Assembly: GCA_937982565.1 (NCBI GenBank)
Contig: CALJLN010000037.1
Coordinates: forward strand, 33,627-97,626
DNA from: UBA2421 sp002343075
GTDB taxonomy: Bacteria > Planctomycetota > Phycisphaerae > Tepidisphaerales > Tepidisphaeraceae
Direction: 5' to 3'
DNA: 64,000 nt
Shown here: in pieces, positions 45,184 through 53,600 of the stretch
Layout: each line of letters begins with the position of its first letter
How positions within the stretch are numbered: position 1 is the stretch's first letter
Position numbers and translations under genes: made by a program
The notes under the pieces: model-generated
The model's input: only the letters and a program-made list of their open reading frames with translations
Databases searched by the model: none
What the model was told of the DNA's origin: nothing

Positions 45184-45290
45184 AAGCTCCCTTCGTCGCG
45201 TTTACCTGCCAACAACTCTCCGCGGTGCCGGGGAGATTGCAACCTTTAGGCAGTCGCAGTATTCCAGCAAAGGTGAAGGAGATATCGTCA

Positions 45291-46364
45291 ATGAGCATGA
45301 AGTCTGAATCATATGAGTTTCTAAGGCAAATCGAGGAAACCCCGAGTGTAAGCGGATTCGAGCAACCGGTGGCGCGCATCGTCCGCAAGCGAATGGCGAA
45401 GTGGGCACAGAAGATCGAGACCGACGTGCACGGCAACGTAATTGTCATGGCCGGCGAGAAAAAAGGCCCGCGCGTGATGCTTGCCGGTCACATGGATCAG
45501 ATTGGGCTGATGGTGAACTATGTCAATGACGACGGCTACATTTACTTCGATGCGGTCGGCGGAATTGATAACACTGTGCTACCAGGGTCGAATCTGACCA
45601 TTCATACCAATAATGGCCCGATTCCCGGCATCATCGGCCGTAAGCCCATCCATTTGATGAAGCCCGAAGAGCGCAATCAGGGCAAGGTCGAGCGCACCGA
45701 CTTGTGGATCGATATCGGTACGAAAAACAAGAAGGAAACGCTTGAGCTTGTTCAGATCGGCGACCCGGTGACATACAAGCTTGGAGTGACGAAAATCGGC
45801 AAAGATTTCATCGCCTCGCCGGGGCTGGACAACAAGGTTGGCACCTGGGTCGTCATGGAGGCGCTTCGGATAGCGGTGGAGAGCAAGAAGCTCAAGTGTG
45901 CCGTGTATAGCGTGGCGACGGTGCAGGAAGAGATTGGGCTGCGTGGCGCGCAGACCAGTTGTTATGGAATCGATCCACTGGTGGGGATTGCTGTCGACGT
46001 GACCCATGCCACCGACAACCCCGGGGCCGACAAAAAGGTAGCCGGCGATGTAAAACTAGGCGGCGGGGCAGTGGTGGAGCGGGGGGCGAACATCAATCCC
46101 GTGCTGTTTGAGCTCATAACCGACGTCGCAGCGAAGAAGAAACTGCCCATCCAGATCGCCGCCGCCCCCCGCGGGACGGGCACCGACGCCAACGCCATGC
46201 AAATCACCCGTGCCGGCGTAGCGACGGGGCTGATCAGCATTCCAAACCGTTACATGCACACACAGGTGGAGTTGTGCTCGCTGAGCGACCTGCAAGCTTG
46301 CGCCGAGTTGCTGGCCGAAACTTTGCTGCGGATTGATGGGAAAGCGTCGTTTATCCCGGAATAG
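45291..46364 (+). CDS. M42-family aminopeptidase (FrvX/glutamyl aminopeptidase-like)
   Basis: A 357-residue dinuclear-metal peptidase. Metal and catalytic residues are in AGHMDQIGLMV (His, Asp), PGLDNKVGTWVVMEAL (bridging Asp), VQEEIGLRGA (catalytic Glu and ligand Glu), AVDVTHATD (Asp) and the C-terminal MHTQVEL (His). The family forms dodecameric tetrahedral aminopeptidases acting on peptides in the cytosol; some members were formerly called endoglucanase M. AAGGAGA eight bases before ATG 45291 decides the start. A perfect inverted repeat begins 9 bp after the stop. Confidence 0.92.
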   Translation: MSMKSESYEFLRQIEETPSVSGFEQPVARIVRKRMAKWAQKIETDVHGNVIVMAGEKKGPRVMLAGHMDQIGLMVNYVNDDGYIYFDAVGGIDNTVLPGSNLTIHTNNGPIPGIIGRKPIHLMKPEERNQGKVERTDLWIDIGTKNKKETLELVQIGDPVTYKLGVTKIGKDFIASPGLDNKVGTWVVMEALRIAVESKKLKCAVYSVATVQEEIGLRGAQTSCYGIDPLVGIAVDVTHATDNPGADKKVAGDVKLGGGAVVERGANINPVLFELITDVAAKKKLPIQIAAAPRGTGTDANAMQITRAGVATGLISIPNRYMHTQVELCSLSDLQACAELLAETLLRIDGKASFIPE

Positions 46365-46372
46365 CGGTTCAT

Positions 46373-46406
46373 ATGCAATTCGTTGGCATATGTATCCGAA
46401 TTGCAT
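46373..46406. promoter_or_regulatory. Perfect 10-bp inverted repeat before the DUF58 operon
   Basis: ATGCAATTCG (46373-46382) and CGAATTGCAT (46397-46406) are exact complements separated by 14 bp. CATATG occurs three times around it (46370, 46387, 46417), the last containing the likely DUF58 start codon. There is no T-run after the right arm, which argues against a simple terminator for the M42 gene; an operator for the downstream operon is possible. Confidence 0.5.
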
Positions 46407-46419
46407 TACTGTCGGACAT

Positions 46420-47463
46420 ATGTCGAGTTTGTTGGCAGGAGAGCTTCAAGCCCGGGGGGGCACGCGGTTGCGTTTGAAGATCTCAAGACAACGCGTCGGT
46501 GCCTTGCTGGGCGCTGCCGTCGTGGCGGCTGTGGTTGGCACGGCGGCGGCACATGCGCATATCGCCGCGGTGGGGTTACTCAGCGTCTTGGTTGTGGGGC
46601 TGACCGTCCCGGCCGCGGTCGCACGATGGCTGTTCGTACGCATGGAAGCCGTCCAGACGCGCGTCACGGCGGGCGAGTCGGTCGATTTTCATGTGAATCA
46701 GCCAGTTCTGTCACTGCCGGGGCTTTGTCTTAAAAGCCCCTTCTCGCAGGACCGCCAACCCCTGCTCCGAATGAGCCGCGATCGCCCGACCAGGATCAGG
46801 TTTCGCGCACCACGGCGGGGGGTGTATTACATCGGGCAAGCCGCTCTCTTGAGCAGCTTTCCGTTTGGGCTTCTCCATGCCAGCAAGATGGTTGCCAGCA
46901 GCAGCACGGTCGTCGTTTGGCCCCGACCGATACCGGTCAATCTTTCAGCCGTCGGCCGGCGACCGTCTCATGATGCGGCCGCAGTCTGGCGGAGTGGCGA
47001 CGACGGCGATGCAGCCGGGGTGCGGCCCTACCGGCGGGGCGATTCGATGCGAATGATTCACTGGCACCAGTCTGCACGGCACGATCGCTTAATCGTCCGT
47101 GATCGCGCGGCCGCCGCGCGCCCGACGATCTCGTGCCGGCTTGACTGCCGTACTTCGAGCTATAGCGATACGGACGAGTTCGATCTAGCTGTCGGCGTCG
47201 CCGCCGGCATGGTTGCGGCTGCACGAGCGATAGGCGCTTCAATGACCCTCTCAATCAGAAGCACCTTCTTCAACGTGGTTTCCGAGAGCGATGCACGCCG
47301 AGTGATGGATGCGCTCTCAGCAGTTCAACTGGAAGCGGGTGATTCGGTGACTACCGGTGCGGTGGAAGTTCTCATCACCTCGCGTCGTGGCTGGGCCACG
47401 ATCAACAGCCCCGGTGGTAGCCCGATGCTGGTTGAAGATTTTTGGAGCCAAGTTCCATCATGA
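46420..47463 (+). CDS. DUF58-domain membrane protein
   Basis: A ~347-residue protein with two N-terminal hydrophobic helices (VGALLGAAVVAAVVGTAAAH; IAAVGLLSVLVVGLTVPAAV) and a soluble region with the DUF58 signature RPYRRGDSMRMIHWHQSARH-DRLIVRD. DUF58 proteins (vWA-like fold) are nearly always encoded with MoxR ATPases, and that ATPase is two genes downstream. The start is uncertain: ATG 46420 and ATG 46390 are both in frame and neither has a good ribosome-binding site. The gene's TGA overlaps the ATG of the transglutaminase-fold gene. Confidence 0.85.
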   Translation: MSSLLAGELQARGGTRLRLKISRQRVGALLGAAVVAAVVGTAAAHAHIAAVGLLSVLVVGLTVPAAVARWLFVRMEAVQTRVTAGESVDFHVNQPVLSLPGLCLKSPFSQDRQPLLRMSRDRPTRIRFRAPRRGVYYIGQAALLSSFPFGLLHASKMVASSSTVVVWPRPIPVNLSAVGRRPSHDAAAVWRSGDDGDAAGVRPYRRGDSMRMIHWHQSARHDRLIVRDRAAAARPTISCRLDCRTSSYSDTDEFDLAVGVAAGMVAAARAIGASMTLSIRSTFFNVVSESDARRVMDALSAVQLEAGDSVTTGAVEVLITSRRGWATINSPGGSPMLVEDFWSQVPS

Positions 47464-49646
47464 ACCCCATGACTGCCGTCATCTTGATGGTCGGAGTTGG
47501 GGCACTGCAACTTTCTCGCGCGGCACGGGCGGCATCGGTCTCCGGTTACATGATGGTCGGGACCGTAATCGTTGTCGCGCTTTGCATCGCGCGGCTGCTC
47601 TTGGGTCGAACGAGCCTGTTGGACCGATGGACGGACAGCAAGTGGCCACAGGTTTTTGCGGTCATCAGCGCCGCTGCCATGCTCGCCAGCCAGTCGCTGT
47701 CGCTCGGTGCTCCACTGGAAGGGTCTGTTTCCACAAGTCTCTTGGTGCTGGCCGGTGGGCTATACGTCTTCGATGGCCGGGTGGGCCGGCACGATGGCGT
47801 GGTCGCCGCCATTTGCATCGCGGTCGCCCTTCTGCTGCTTCCGACTTTCGATTTCGCAGTCAGGGGTGGGGTCGTCGCAGTCTTGGTGATTGTGAGTGCT
47901 GGCTGGCTGGCCGCTGGTCAGATCGAACCATCCGGCAGCCGGCGTTGGTCTACCTTCTTTGTTGTGTGTGCAATCTGTCTTGCACTGCTGGTGCCATTAG
48001 TCGCGGCCCACCGCTTCATTCGTCCCGTTGACCTGAATCCGTCCTATGCCGGGTGGGTGCCTGCATCGGGTGGGCCTGCCTCCGAAAGTGAGCGGGCCGC
48101 CCGGGGAGTTGGTGACGGTCAGGATGAAATCTCTTCCGATCACGCCGCATCGACAGGGCTGGATCAAAACGAGCGGATCGCAGAATCGAGTTTGGACAGC
48201 CTCTACGATCTCTGGACTGAAGCGTACGGCGAACCCGTGACGCCTGCTGAGCAACAGAAGACCATCGCGCTCAAGCAGGATGGTTTGAACCAGGCACAAG
48301 GCACCGACCGTGGCGATTCGCGGACGGGCCGGTCGTTTGACATCAAACGGCGCGCTCCTGCAGAGCGTGCTGCGTCAGGTGAAAAGCAAGGCACAGCCCT
48401 GCTGGAACTGCGCGGACCGCTGCCGGCTTGGATTGCCTTGGAAGCGCTCGAACGGTTCGATGGCGATGCGTGGCAGCCGCGGTACGCAGGTCGGTCGTTT
48501 GTGCCGGTGCGACACTTGGGCGAACGGTGGATGGAACTGCTGCTTCGCCCCATTTCTCCTGCTTTTGGGCGGGATGGCGAGTATTCTGTTCGGGTGGGAG
48601 AGCTAAATGGCCGCACCTTACCACTGCCGCCGCACACAACTCAGTTTCGAATGGGCCTGATCGATCAGCCGACGTTCTTTTCATCGGACGAAGCCGGCGT
48701 GGTTCGACTCGCCCGCCGAACTCTTCCGACTGGGGCTTCGATTGACGTGACGGCCAAGTTGGTTGACGCGTCACGGCTGCTGAATGTCGAGCCCGCCTTG
48801 CCCGCGCACAGCAAGCCATTGCTGCTTGAGGTGGCGCACATTGAGCCAGAACTGGCCGCTTGGGCAAACCGGATGACGTTCGGCACGCCCCGGGGGTGGC
48901 CGCAGGTGCTGGCGCTGATGCGATCACTTCAGGAATCGGCTCACTACGATCCCTCCTGGTGCAGCCCGCGGCCAGCATTTGAGACGCTCCAGCGGGATGG
49001 TCGAGGCAATGACTATCACTTCGCAACCGCCGGCGTGCTGGGTCTTCGAAGCCTCGGCTACCCGGCCCGACTGGCGAGCGGCGTGTTTGCTTCGGCCGAC
49101 CGGGTGAACGAGCAAAGTGGGTGGGCGCAACTCAACCGAGACGACCTCCACTGCTGGGTCCAGATTCGCATGTCCGATGGGACTTGGATTGATCTGGACC
49201 CCACGCCCGGATTCCCGCTTCTGGCGGTCCCTATGAACTGGCGCCAACAGTTTCACAACTGGGCTCAGCAGGCCGCTACTCGGGCCAAGCGGCAGTGGGT
49301 AGCAATCATCAGCGCATTTTGCTTCCTGGGAGTGGTCTGGTTCGGCAGGCGGCAGTGGCTGGACGGCGTTGCGACGCGAATCTTGCACATCCGCGGGCCC
49401 ACGCCGGCGCGTGTTGCCCGATTGATTGAGCGAAGGGCAAGCCTGGTCGGTCGAAAGCGGGCTGCCGCAACGCCAGTTGGGAAATGGCTGCATACTCTCG
49501 GTTCGTCAAGGAGTATTCTCGAATTGATCGACGCTATGAATCAGCAGTTGTACTGTCCGCAAGCGCCGGTGATTCGTTTTGATGCGACATCGGTGCTCAA
49601 AGAACTTTCGCTCAGAAACCTCCGCAAACAGTTGGATGTCAGATGA
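47460..49646 (+). CDS. Membrane transglutaminase-fold protein (TgpA-like), catalytic Cys absent
   Basis: A 728-residue protein: about six transmembrane helices in the first ~180 residues, an extracytoplasmic region with a transglutaminase-like domain (~500-590), and a last helix near ~612-630 (QWVAIISAFCFLGVVWFGRR). The domain has GLRSLGYPARLASGVF, the histidine in DLHCWVQIRM and the aspartate in WIDLDPTPGF. Where active enzymes have GxC before xxFATA, this protein has GNDYHFATA, so the nucleophile cysteine is missing. It may be a binding protein rather than an enzyme. It overlaps its neighbours by 4 bp on both sides (ATGA), placing it in a tightly coupled operon with DUF58 and MoxR genes, the usual context for TgpA-like proteins. 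Confidence 0.88.
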   Translation: MNPMTAVILMVGVGALQLSRAARAASVSGYMMVGTVIVVALCIARLLLGRTSLLDRWTDSKWPQVFAVISAAAMLASQSLSLGAPLEGSVSTSLLVLAGGLYVFDGRVGRHDGVVAAICIAVALLLLPTFDFAVRGGVVAVLVIVSAGWLAAGQIEPSGSRRWSTFFVVCAICLALLVPLVAAHRFIRPVDLNPSYAGWVPASGGPASESERAARGVGDGQDEISSDHAASTGLDQNERIAESSLDSLYDLWTEAYGEPVTPAEQQKTIALKQDGLNQAQGTDRGDSRTGRSFDIKRRAPAERAASGEKQGTALLELRGPLPAWIALEALERFDGDAWQPRYAGRSFVPVRHLGERWMELLLRPISPAFGRDGEYSVRVGELNGRTLPLPPHTTQFRMGLIDQPTFFSSDEAGVVRLARRTLPTGASIDVTAKLVDASRLLNVEPALPAHSKPLLLEVAHIEPELAAWANRMTFGTPRGWPQVLALMRSLQESAHYDPSWCSPRPAFETLQRDGRGNDYHFATAGVLGLRSLGYPARLASGVFASADRVNEQSGWAQLNRDDLHCWVQIRMSDGTWIDLDPTPGFPLLAVPMNWRQQFHNWAQQAATRAKRQWVAIISAFCFLGVVWFGRRQWLDGVATRILHIRGPTPARVARLIERRASLVGRKRAAATPVGKWLHTLGSSRSILELIDAMNQQLYCPQAPVIRFDATSVLKELSLRNLRKQLDVR

Positions 49647-50629
49647 TTCCTCTTAACACCGTTCAAAACACCGTCCACGCCTGTCACCGCGGTCTCGAAC
49701 ACGCGCAGGCGGTCGCGCACATTCGGCAGGCGATGAACGACGCGTTGCGCGGCAAACCCGAGGTGGTCGAGATCGCGCTGGTTTGCCTGCTGGCGCGCGG
49801 GCATCTGCTGATCGAAGATTTGCCGGGCTTGGGCAAGACCACACTCGCCAAGGCACTCGCGACTGCGGTCGGGGGAAGGTTCTGCCGTGTGCAGTGTACG
49901 CCCGACCTATTGCCCGGCGACGTGACGGGTTTCAGCATTTTTAATCAGAAGACCCGTGAGTTTGAGTTTCTTCCCGGCCCGGTTTTCGCCGATGTGCTGC
50001 TGGTCGATGAAATCAACCGTGCCACACCGCGTACACAAAGCGCACTGCTGGAAGCCATGGCGGAGCACCAGGTAACCGTCGACAATCAGCCGCATCGCTT
50101 GAGCAGCACGTTCTTTGTGATCGCGACGCAGAATCCCGCCGAACATCACGGCACATACCCGCTTCCCGAGGCGCAGCTGGATCGATTTGCTATGAAGCTG
50201 CGCATTGGCTATCCAAAGCGCCAAGACGAACTGGCAATTCTGGAAGCGGCCGTAGGGCCCTGTTGCGAAGATGATTCACCGCGGCCGCAACCGGTCGTGC
50301 AACCTTCGGACTTACACCATCTGCAGCAGCACGTCGCAGCGATTGCGGTCGGACCTGCGGTACGCGAATACCTCGTCGACCTGGCAGCCGTTGTTCGCTC
50401 ACACCCGAGGGTGCCCCTGGGCCTTAGCCCACGCGGACTGCTGACTCTGCAACGCGCCGCGCAGGCGCAGGCCTTCCTCCATAATCGCACATTCGTCATC
50501 CCGGATGACGTGCAGGGCGTCATGGGGCCGGTCTTGTCGGCTAGGCTAAATATGCCAGCGGATGCCTCAGCGGAAGTCCTCGATGAGGTTTTGGCGGCGG
50601 TCCGTGTGCCAGCCTGGGAGCAACAGTGA
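49643..50629 (+). CDS. MoxR-family AAA+ ATPase
   Basis: A 328-residue ATPase with Walker A LPGLGKTTLAKALA, Walker B DVLLVDEINRATPRTQSALL, sensor-1 FFVIATQNPAEHHGTYPLPE and the arginine-finger region AQLDRFAMKL. MoxR ATPases act as chaperones that assemble or insert metal into partner complexes and are generally encoded with DUF58 and vWA-domain proteins, as here. The cellular target is unknown. The ATG overlaps the preceding stop by 4 bp, and its own TGA overlaps the GTG start of the permease gene. Confidence 0.95.
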   Translation: MIPLNTVQNTVHACHRGLEHAQAVAHIRQAMNDALRGKPEVVEIALVCLLARGHLLIEDLPGLGKTTLAKALATAVGGRFCRVQCTPDLLPGDVTGFSIFNQKTREFEFLPGPVFADVLLVDEINRATPRTQSALLEAMAEHQVTVDNQPHRLSSTFFVIATQNPAEHHGTYPLPEAQLDRFAMKLRIGYPKRQDELAILEAAVGPCCEDDSPRPQPVVQPSDLHHLQQHVAAIAVGPAVREYLVDLAAVVRSHPRVPLGLSPRGLLTLQRAAQAQAFLHNRTFVIPDDVQGVMGPVLSARLNMPADASAEVLDEVLAAVRVPAWEQQ

Positions 50630-52110
50630 CCCCGTGGCTGGAACTGCCTGCGGTGTTTGCACTACGTGCCAGCCAAATGCTGGCACTGGTCGCACCGACT
50701 CTCCTCGTGGGCGCCCTCTGCGCCGGCGCGCTCCGCTCGTTCGTCGCACCAACGCAGATACATCGAATGCTCTGTGGTGACGGGGCGCGATCGCGGGCGT
50801 GTGCCTGGTTGTTCGGCCTCCTTCTCCCGGTCTGTTCGATCGGCATGTTACCGATCATTGTTGCACTCCGGCGCGCGGGCATTCGGCCGGGCACTCTCTC
50901 GGCGATGATGGTCGCCGGTGGAACTATGACACCCTGGACTGCTGGCTATCTGCTTGACCAGACCGGGTTCACCGTAACCGCCGTCGCAGTTTTCACCAGT
51001 TTTGCGGCGGCGGTGGTTGGGGCGTGCGCGGTCGATCGGCTGACGGGCAGCCGACATGCTCGGGCGGCAATTCCGACGCCTGAATCGGCCCTGATGCCCA
51101 GATCGCCACTACTGGCGAGCCTCTACAATGCCGGCCGTCTGATTGACGCGCCGATGTTGATGGCAATCGGACTCGCTGCCATCGTTTCCGGCGCGACGGC
51201 ACTGCTGATTCCCCCCAATTTTCTGGGCGAAATCCTGGTCGAGCGCTCGCTCAGTCATGCCCTGTTGGCGAGTGGGGCGTGGCTGGCGACCTACGTGCCC
51301 CCTGAGATTCTCTCCATGCGCGCGGGGCAAGTAACCATGGCATCGACCATGCCCGGCCTTGCCGTTGTTCTGCTGGTTGGTGGCGCGAGCGTTAACGCCG
51401 CGGTGATGATCGTTGCCGCTGGGAGCTTCTCGCTCCGAGCGACAGGAGCGTGGCTCGCTGTTGTGTTGTTGGTCAGTGCCAGTGGCGCGTTGACCGTTGA
51501 TCGCCTGGCATATGATCCGGCATACAACCCCGAGGATACGCATGCCTTCGAGGATGTAGGGCGGCCATATCACCTCCTTAATCACCCCGAAGGTGCCTGG
51601 ACCGGTTTTGTGCATCGGTGGAAACAGCCGATCGGTGCAAGCTCGATTGTGGCGGTCGGAGCCTTATTGGCGTTGACGGTGGTCGCGCGATTGGCCCGTT
51701 TTCAACCTGGCGCCGCCAAGCCGGTGGCTGGCAAGTCGCTGGCTGTCATAGCCCTGATTTATCTGGTTGGTAGCGCGGCTGTGGCCGCGCTCAGTTACTA
51801 CCCGCCGCCGAAGACAATCGCTGATGACCTTCAGGGACTCGCATTGGAGTTGGGACAGGCGGTGTCTCATACGGATCAACCGGCCATGACTCGATTGCAG
51901 GCTCGACTGGTGCACCGTCTGGATCAGCTGCCAACGTCTGCCAGGATCCGTCTGAAGTCGATATCCCCAGAGGTGGCCGAATCCGTCGCAGCGGTCCGCA
52001 AATCGGTTTCTTGGGCGAGCGAGCCGGGCGCAACGGCCTCCGAACGCTCGTTTGCCATGCAGCGTGCCGTGCTGAGCCTGACCCGGCAGCTCCGACAGAG
52101 TGAGCGGTAA
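50626..52110 (+). CDS. ArsP/UPF0718-like permease
   Basis: A 494-residue membrane protein with about ten hydrophobic segments. The N-terminal half has FGLLLPVCSIGMLPIIVALR with a P-x-C-S pattern typical of the UPF0718/ArsP_1 permeases, followed by GTLSAMMVAGGTMTPWTAGY; a partly similar helix set is repeated after residue ~160. The C-terminal ~130 residues are soluble and helical, perhaps cytosolic or periplasmic. Some family members export organoarsenicals, but the substrate here cannot be inferred. GTG 50626 overlaps the stop of the MoxR ATPase gene, so it is part of the same operon, an unusual association. Confidence 0.75.
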   Translation: MTPWLELPAVFALRASQMLALVAPTLLVGALCAGALRSFVAPTQIHRMLCGDGARSRACAWLFGLLLPVCSIGMLPIIVALRRAGIRPGTLSAMMVAGGTMTPWTAGYLLDQTGFTVTAVAVFTSFAAAVVGACAVDRLTGSRHARAAIPTPESALMPRSPLLASLYNAGRLIDAPMLMAIGLAAIVSGATALLIPPNFLGEILVERSLSHALLASGAWLATYVPPEILSMRAGQVTMASTMPGLAVVLLVGGASVNAAVMIVAAGSFSLRATGAWLAVVLLVSASGALTVDRLAYDPAYNPEDTHAFEDVGRPYHLLNHPEGAWTGFVHRWKQPIGASSIVAVGALLALTVVARLARFQPGAAKPVAGKSLAVIALIYLVGSAAVAALSYYPPPKTIADDLQGLALELGQAVSHTDQPAMTRLQARLVHRLDQLPTSARIRLKSISPEVAESVAAVRKSVSWASEPGATASERSFAMQRAVLSLTRQLRQSER

Positions 52111-52459
52111 GTTGTGTATTGGTATGGAGTTATGCTCATGAAGTTGAGCCGGCGCATGTGCGGAGGTTGACCAGCAGATACGTTCACGGTCGCCGGCGAT
52201 TGGTTGCGGAATCCACACTCTTCGGGGATACCCCGATTTTGCTCAAAAACGCGAAGTAAATCCTTGCATTCGCGGTGGCCGATAATCATAGTATCGCTTA
52301 CCCGGCAGGAGGTGAACGTCTGTTCGCTCCACCGCCGCGGGTTGTTGGGCCGGTCGATTAGCGTTCCGTGTGGCGCGCGCATTCGGCGGCTAGCGTTTGT
52401 GACGACCCGCATGTGAGGCGGTTTTTTTGGCCGAAGGTTGTTTTCAGGAGTAACTGACC
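52111..52459 (+). other. Leader region of infC (~350 bp, no gene)
   Basis: I see no supportable gene. A weak terminator-like hairpin CGGGG-ATA-CCCCG (52223-52235) followed by ATTTTG could end the permease operon. A second short hairpin, CCGC (52407-52410) with GCGG (52418-52421), is followed directly by seven T residues (52422-52428) and lies just upstream of infC, so it could be an attenuator. The Shine-Dalgarno sequence CAGGAG is at 52445-52450. An in-frame TAA at 52451-52453 prevents any earlier infC start. Confidence 0.45.
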
Positions 52460-53116
52460 ATTTCCACGCATCTTCGCAAGAACGAGCAGATCCGCATCTC
52501 GCCCGTCCGACTTATTGATCATCTCGAAAACCAAGTTGGCATAGTTCCGACAGCCGAGGCGATGCGCACTGCGCGTGATGCCGGGCTTGACCTTGTGGAA
52601 GTTGCGCCCACGGCGCGCCCGCCGGTCTGCCGGATCATGGATTACGGCAAGTACCTCTATCAGCAGCAGAAGAAGCAGGACAAGAGCCGGTCGCACTCCA
52701 AGGCCGGGCAGCTTAAAGAGTTGAAGATCAAGACCGTGCGAATCGGCGACCACGATCTTGAAATCAAGATCAATCACGCCCGCGAGTTTCTTGAAGAAGG
52801 CAACAAGGTCCAGTTTACGCTGCAGTTCAAGGGCCGCGAAATGGCCCACCTCGAGCTGGGCCGAGAAATCTTTATCAAGATCAAGAAAGCACTGGTGGAT
52901 TGCTGCAAGGTCGAACGCGATGCCAAGATGGAAGGCCGCCGCATGACCCTCGTGCTGCAGCCGGATAGCAAAGGTGGCGGGGGCGCTTCGTCATCGGCAG
53001 CACCAGCGAAGCCTGCGGTCAAGCCGGCAACGGGGGCTCTTCGCTCCACGGGTTCGGCACCGGCCGGCAGCAGCCTCGGCATCAAGGCGCCGCAACCCGT
53101 TACTGCTGGCTCATAA
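52460..53116 (+). CDS. infC: Translation initiation factor IF-3, AUU start
   Basis: A 218-residue IF-3. The N-terminal domain has KNEQIRISPVRLIDHLENQV, AGLDLVEVAPTARPPVCRIM and DYGKYLYQQQKK; the C-terminal domain has KIKTVRIGDHDLEIKINHAR and GREMAHLELG. It binds the 30S subunit, checks initiator tRNA/start codon pairing and keeps subunits apart. The conserved N-terminal domain continues upstream to an ATT at 52460, with AGGAG nine bases before it and an in-frame stop at 52451; there is no ATG, GTG or TTG until 52562, which would delete half of the N-terminal domain. AUU is the infC start in E. coli and underlies autoregulation. An Ala/Pro/Gly-rich C-terminal tail of ~45 residues is extra. rpmI and rplT do not follow. 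Confidence 0.96.
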   Translation: MSTHLRKNEQIRISPVRLIDHLENQVGIVPTAEAMRTARDAGLDLVEVAPTARPPVCRIMDYGKYLYQQQKKQDKSRSHSKAGQLKELKIKTVRIGDHDLEIKINHAREFLEEGNKVQFTLQFKGREMAHLELGREIFIKIKKALVDCCKVERDAKMEGRRMTLVLQPDSKGGGGASSSAAPAKPAVKPATGALRSTGSAPAGSSLGIKAPQPVTAGS

Positions 53117-53269
53117 ATGGGGCGTGTCGTCCGCCGGTCGATACAATTGCATGGGATGACTCGCCGCGGCAAGGCGGGCCTTTTGCGATTCAATCCGGCC
53201 AAGGATGATCACGCATTTTTTTGGGGGGTGGTTTTTTGAATGTTTAACCTCATTTACCGGAGGCCGCTC

Positions 53270-53497
53270 ATGCGCCGCACGTTGATTGTCTCGATGCTAC
53301 TGCTCATCTCGGGCTGCTCTTACTACCGCGTGACCGATCCGAGCACGAGCAAGATTTACTACACCAAAGAAGTGAAGTACGACGACGGTGCGACCCTGCT
53401 CAAAGATGCCAAGACGGGCAACAAGGTGACGATCCAGAATTCAGAAGTAGAGAAGATTACCGAGGCGCAGTTCAAGGCTGCCGTCGGGGGCGATTGA
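53270..53497 (+). CDS. Small YgdI/YgdR-like lipoprotein
   Basis: A 75-residue lipoprotein: MRRTLIVSMLLLISGC gives a lipobox with the modified cysteine at residue 16, followed by a short beta-rich SH3-like domain (YRVTDPSTSKIYYTKEVKYD, then DAKTGNKVTIQNSEVEKIT). The pattern resembles the DUF903 (YgdI/YgdR) lipoproteins of unknown role. GGAGG six bases before ATG 53270 decides the start. It lies 150 bp after infC on the same strand. Confidence 0.8.
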   Translation: MRRTLIVSMLLLISGCSYYRVTDPSTSKIYYTKEVKYDDGATLLKDAKTGNKVTIQNSEVEKITEAQFKAAVGGD

Positions 53498-53600
53498 GCC
53501 CGAGGCGAATGCCGCGAAGCAAACGTCGCCAATCGTCGCCAATCGTCTGGCAGTGCGTTGCCGGCCCGCCGGCGTCGAGATCGAGTTGCTGACGGCGACG

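Noticed and set aside
52204..52416. 70-codon plus-strand ORF in the infC leader
   Set aside because: Arg/Ser-rich composition of a non-coding frame; the region is better explained as leader and terminator DNA.
53530..53560. Tandem CGTCGCCAAT duplication after the small lipoprotein gene
   Set aside because: Only two 10-bp units; probably slippage without function.
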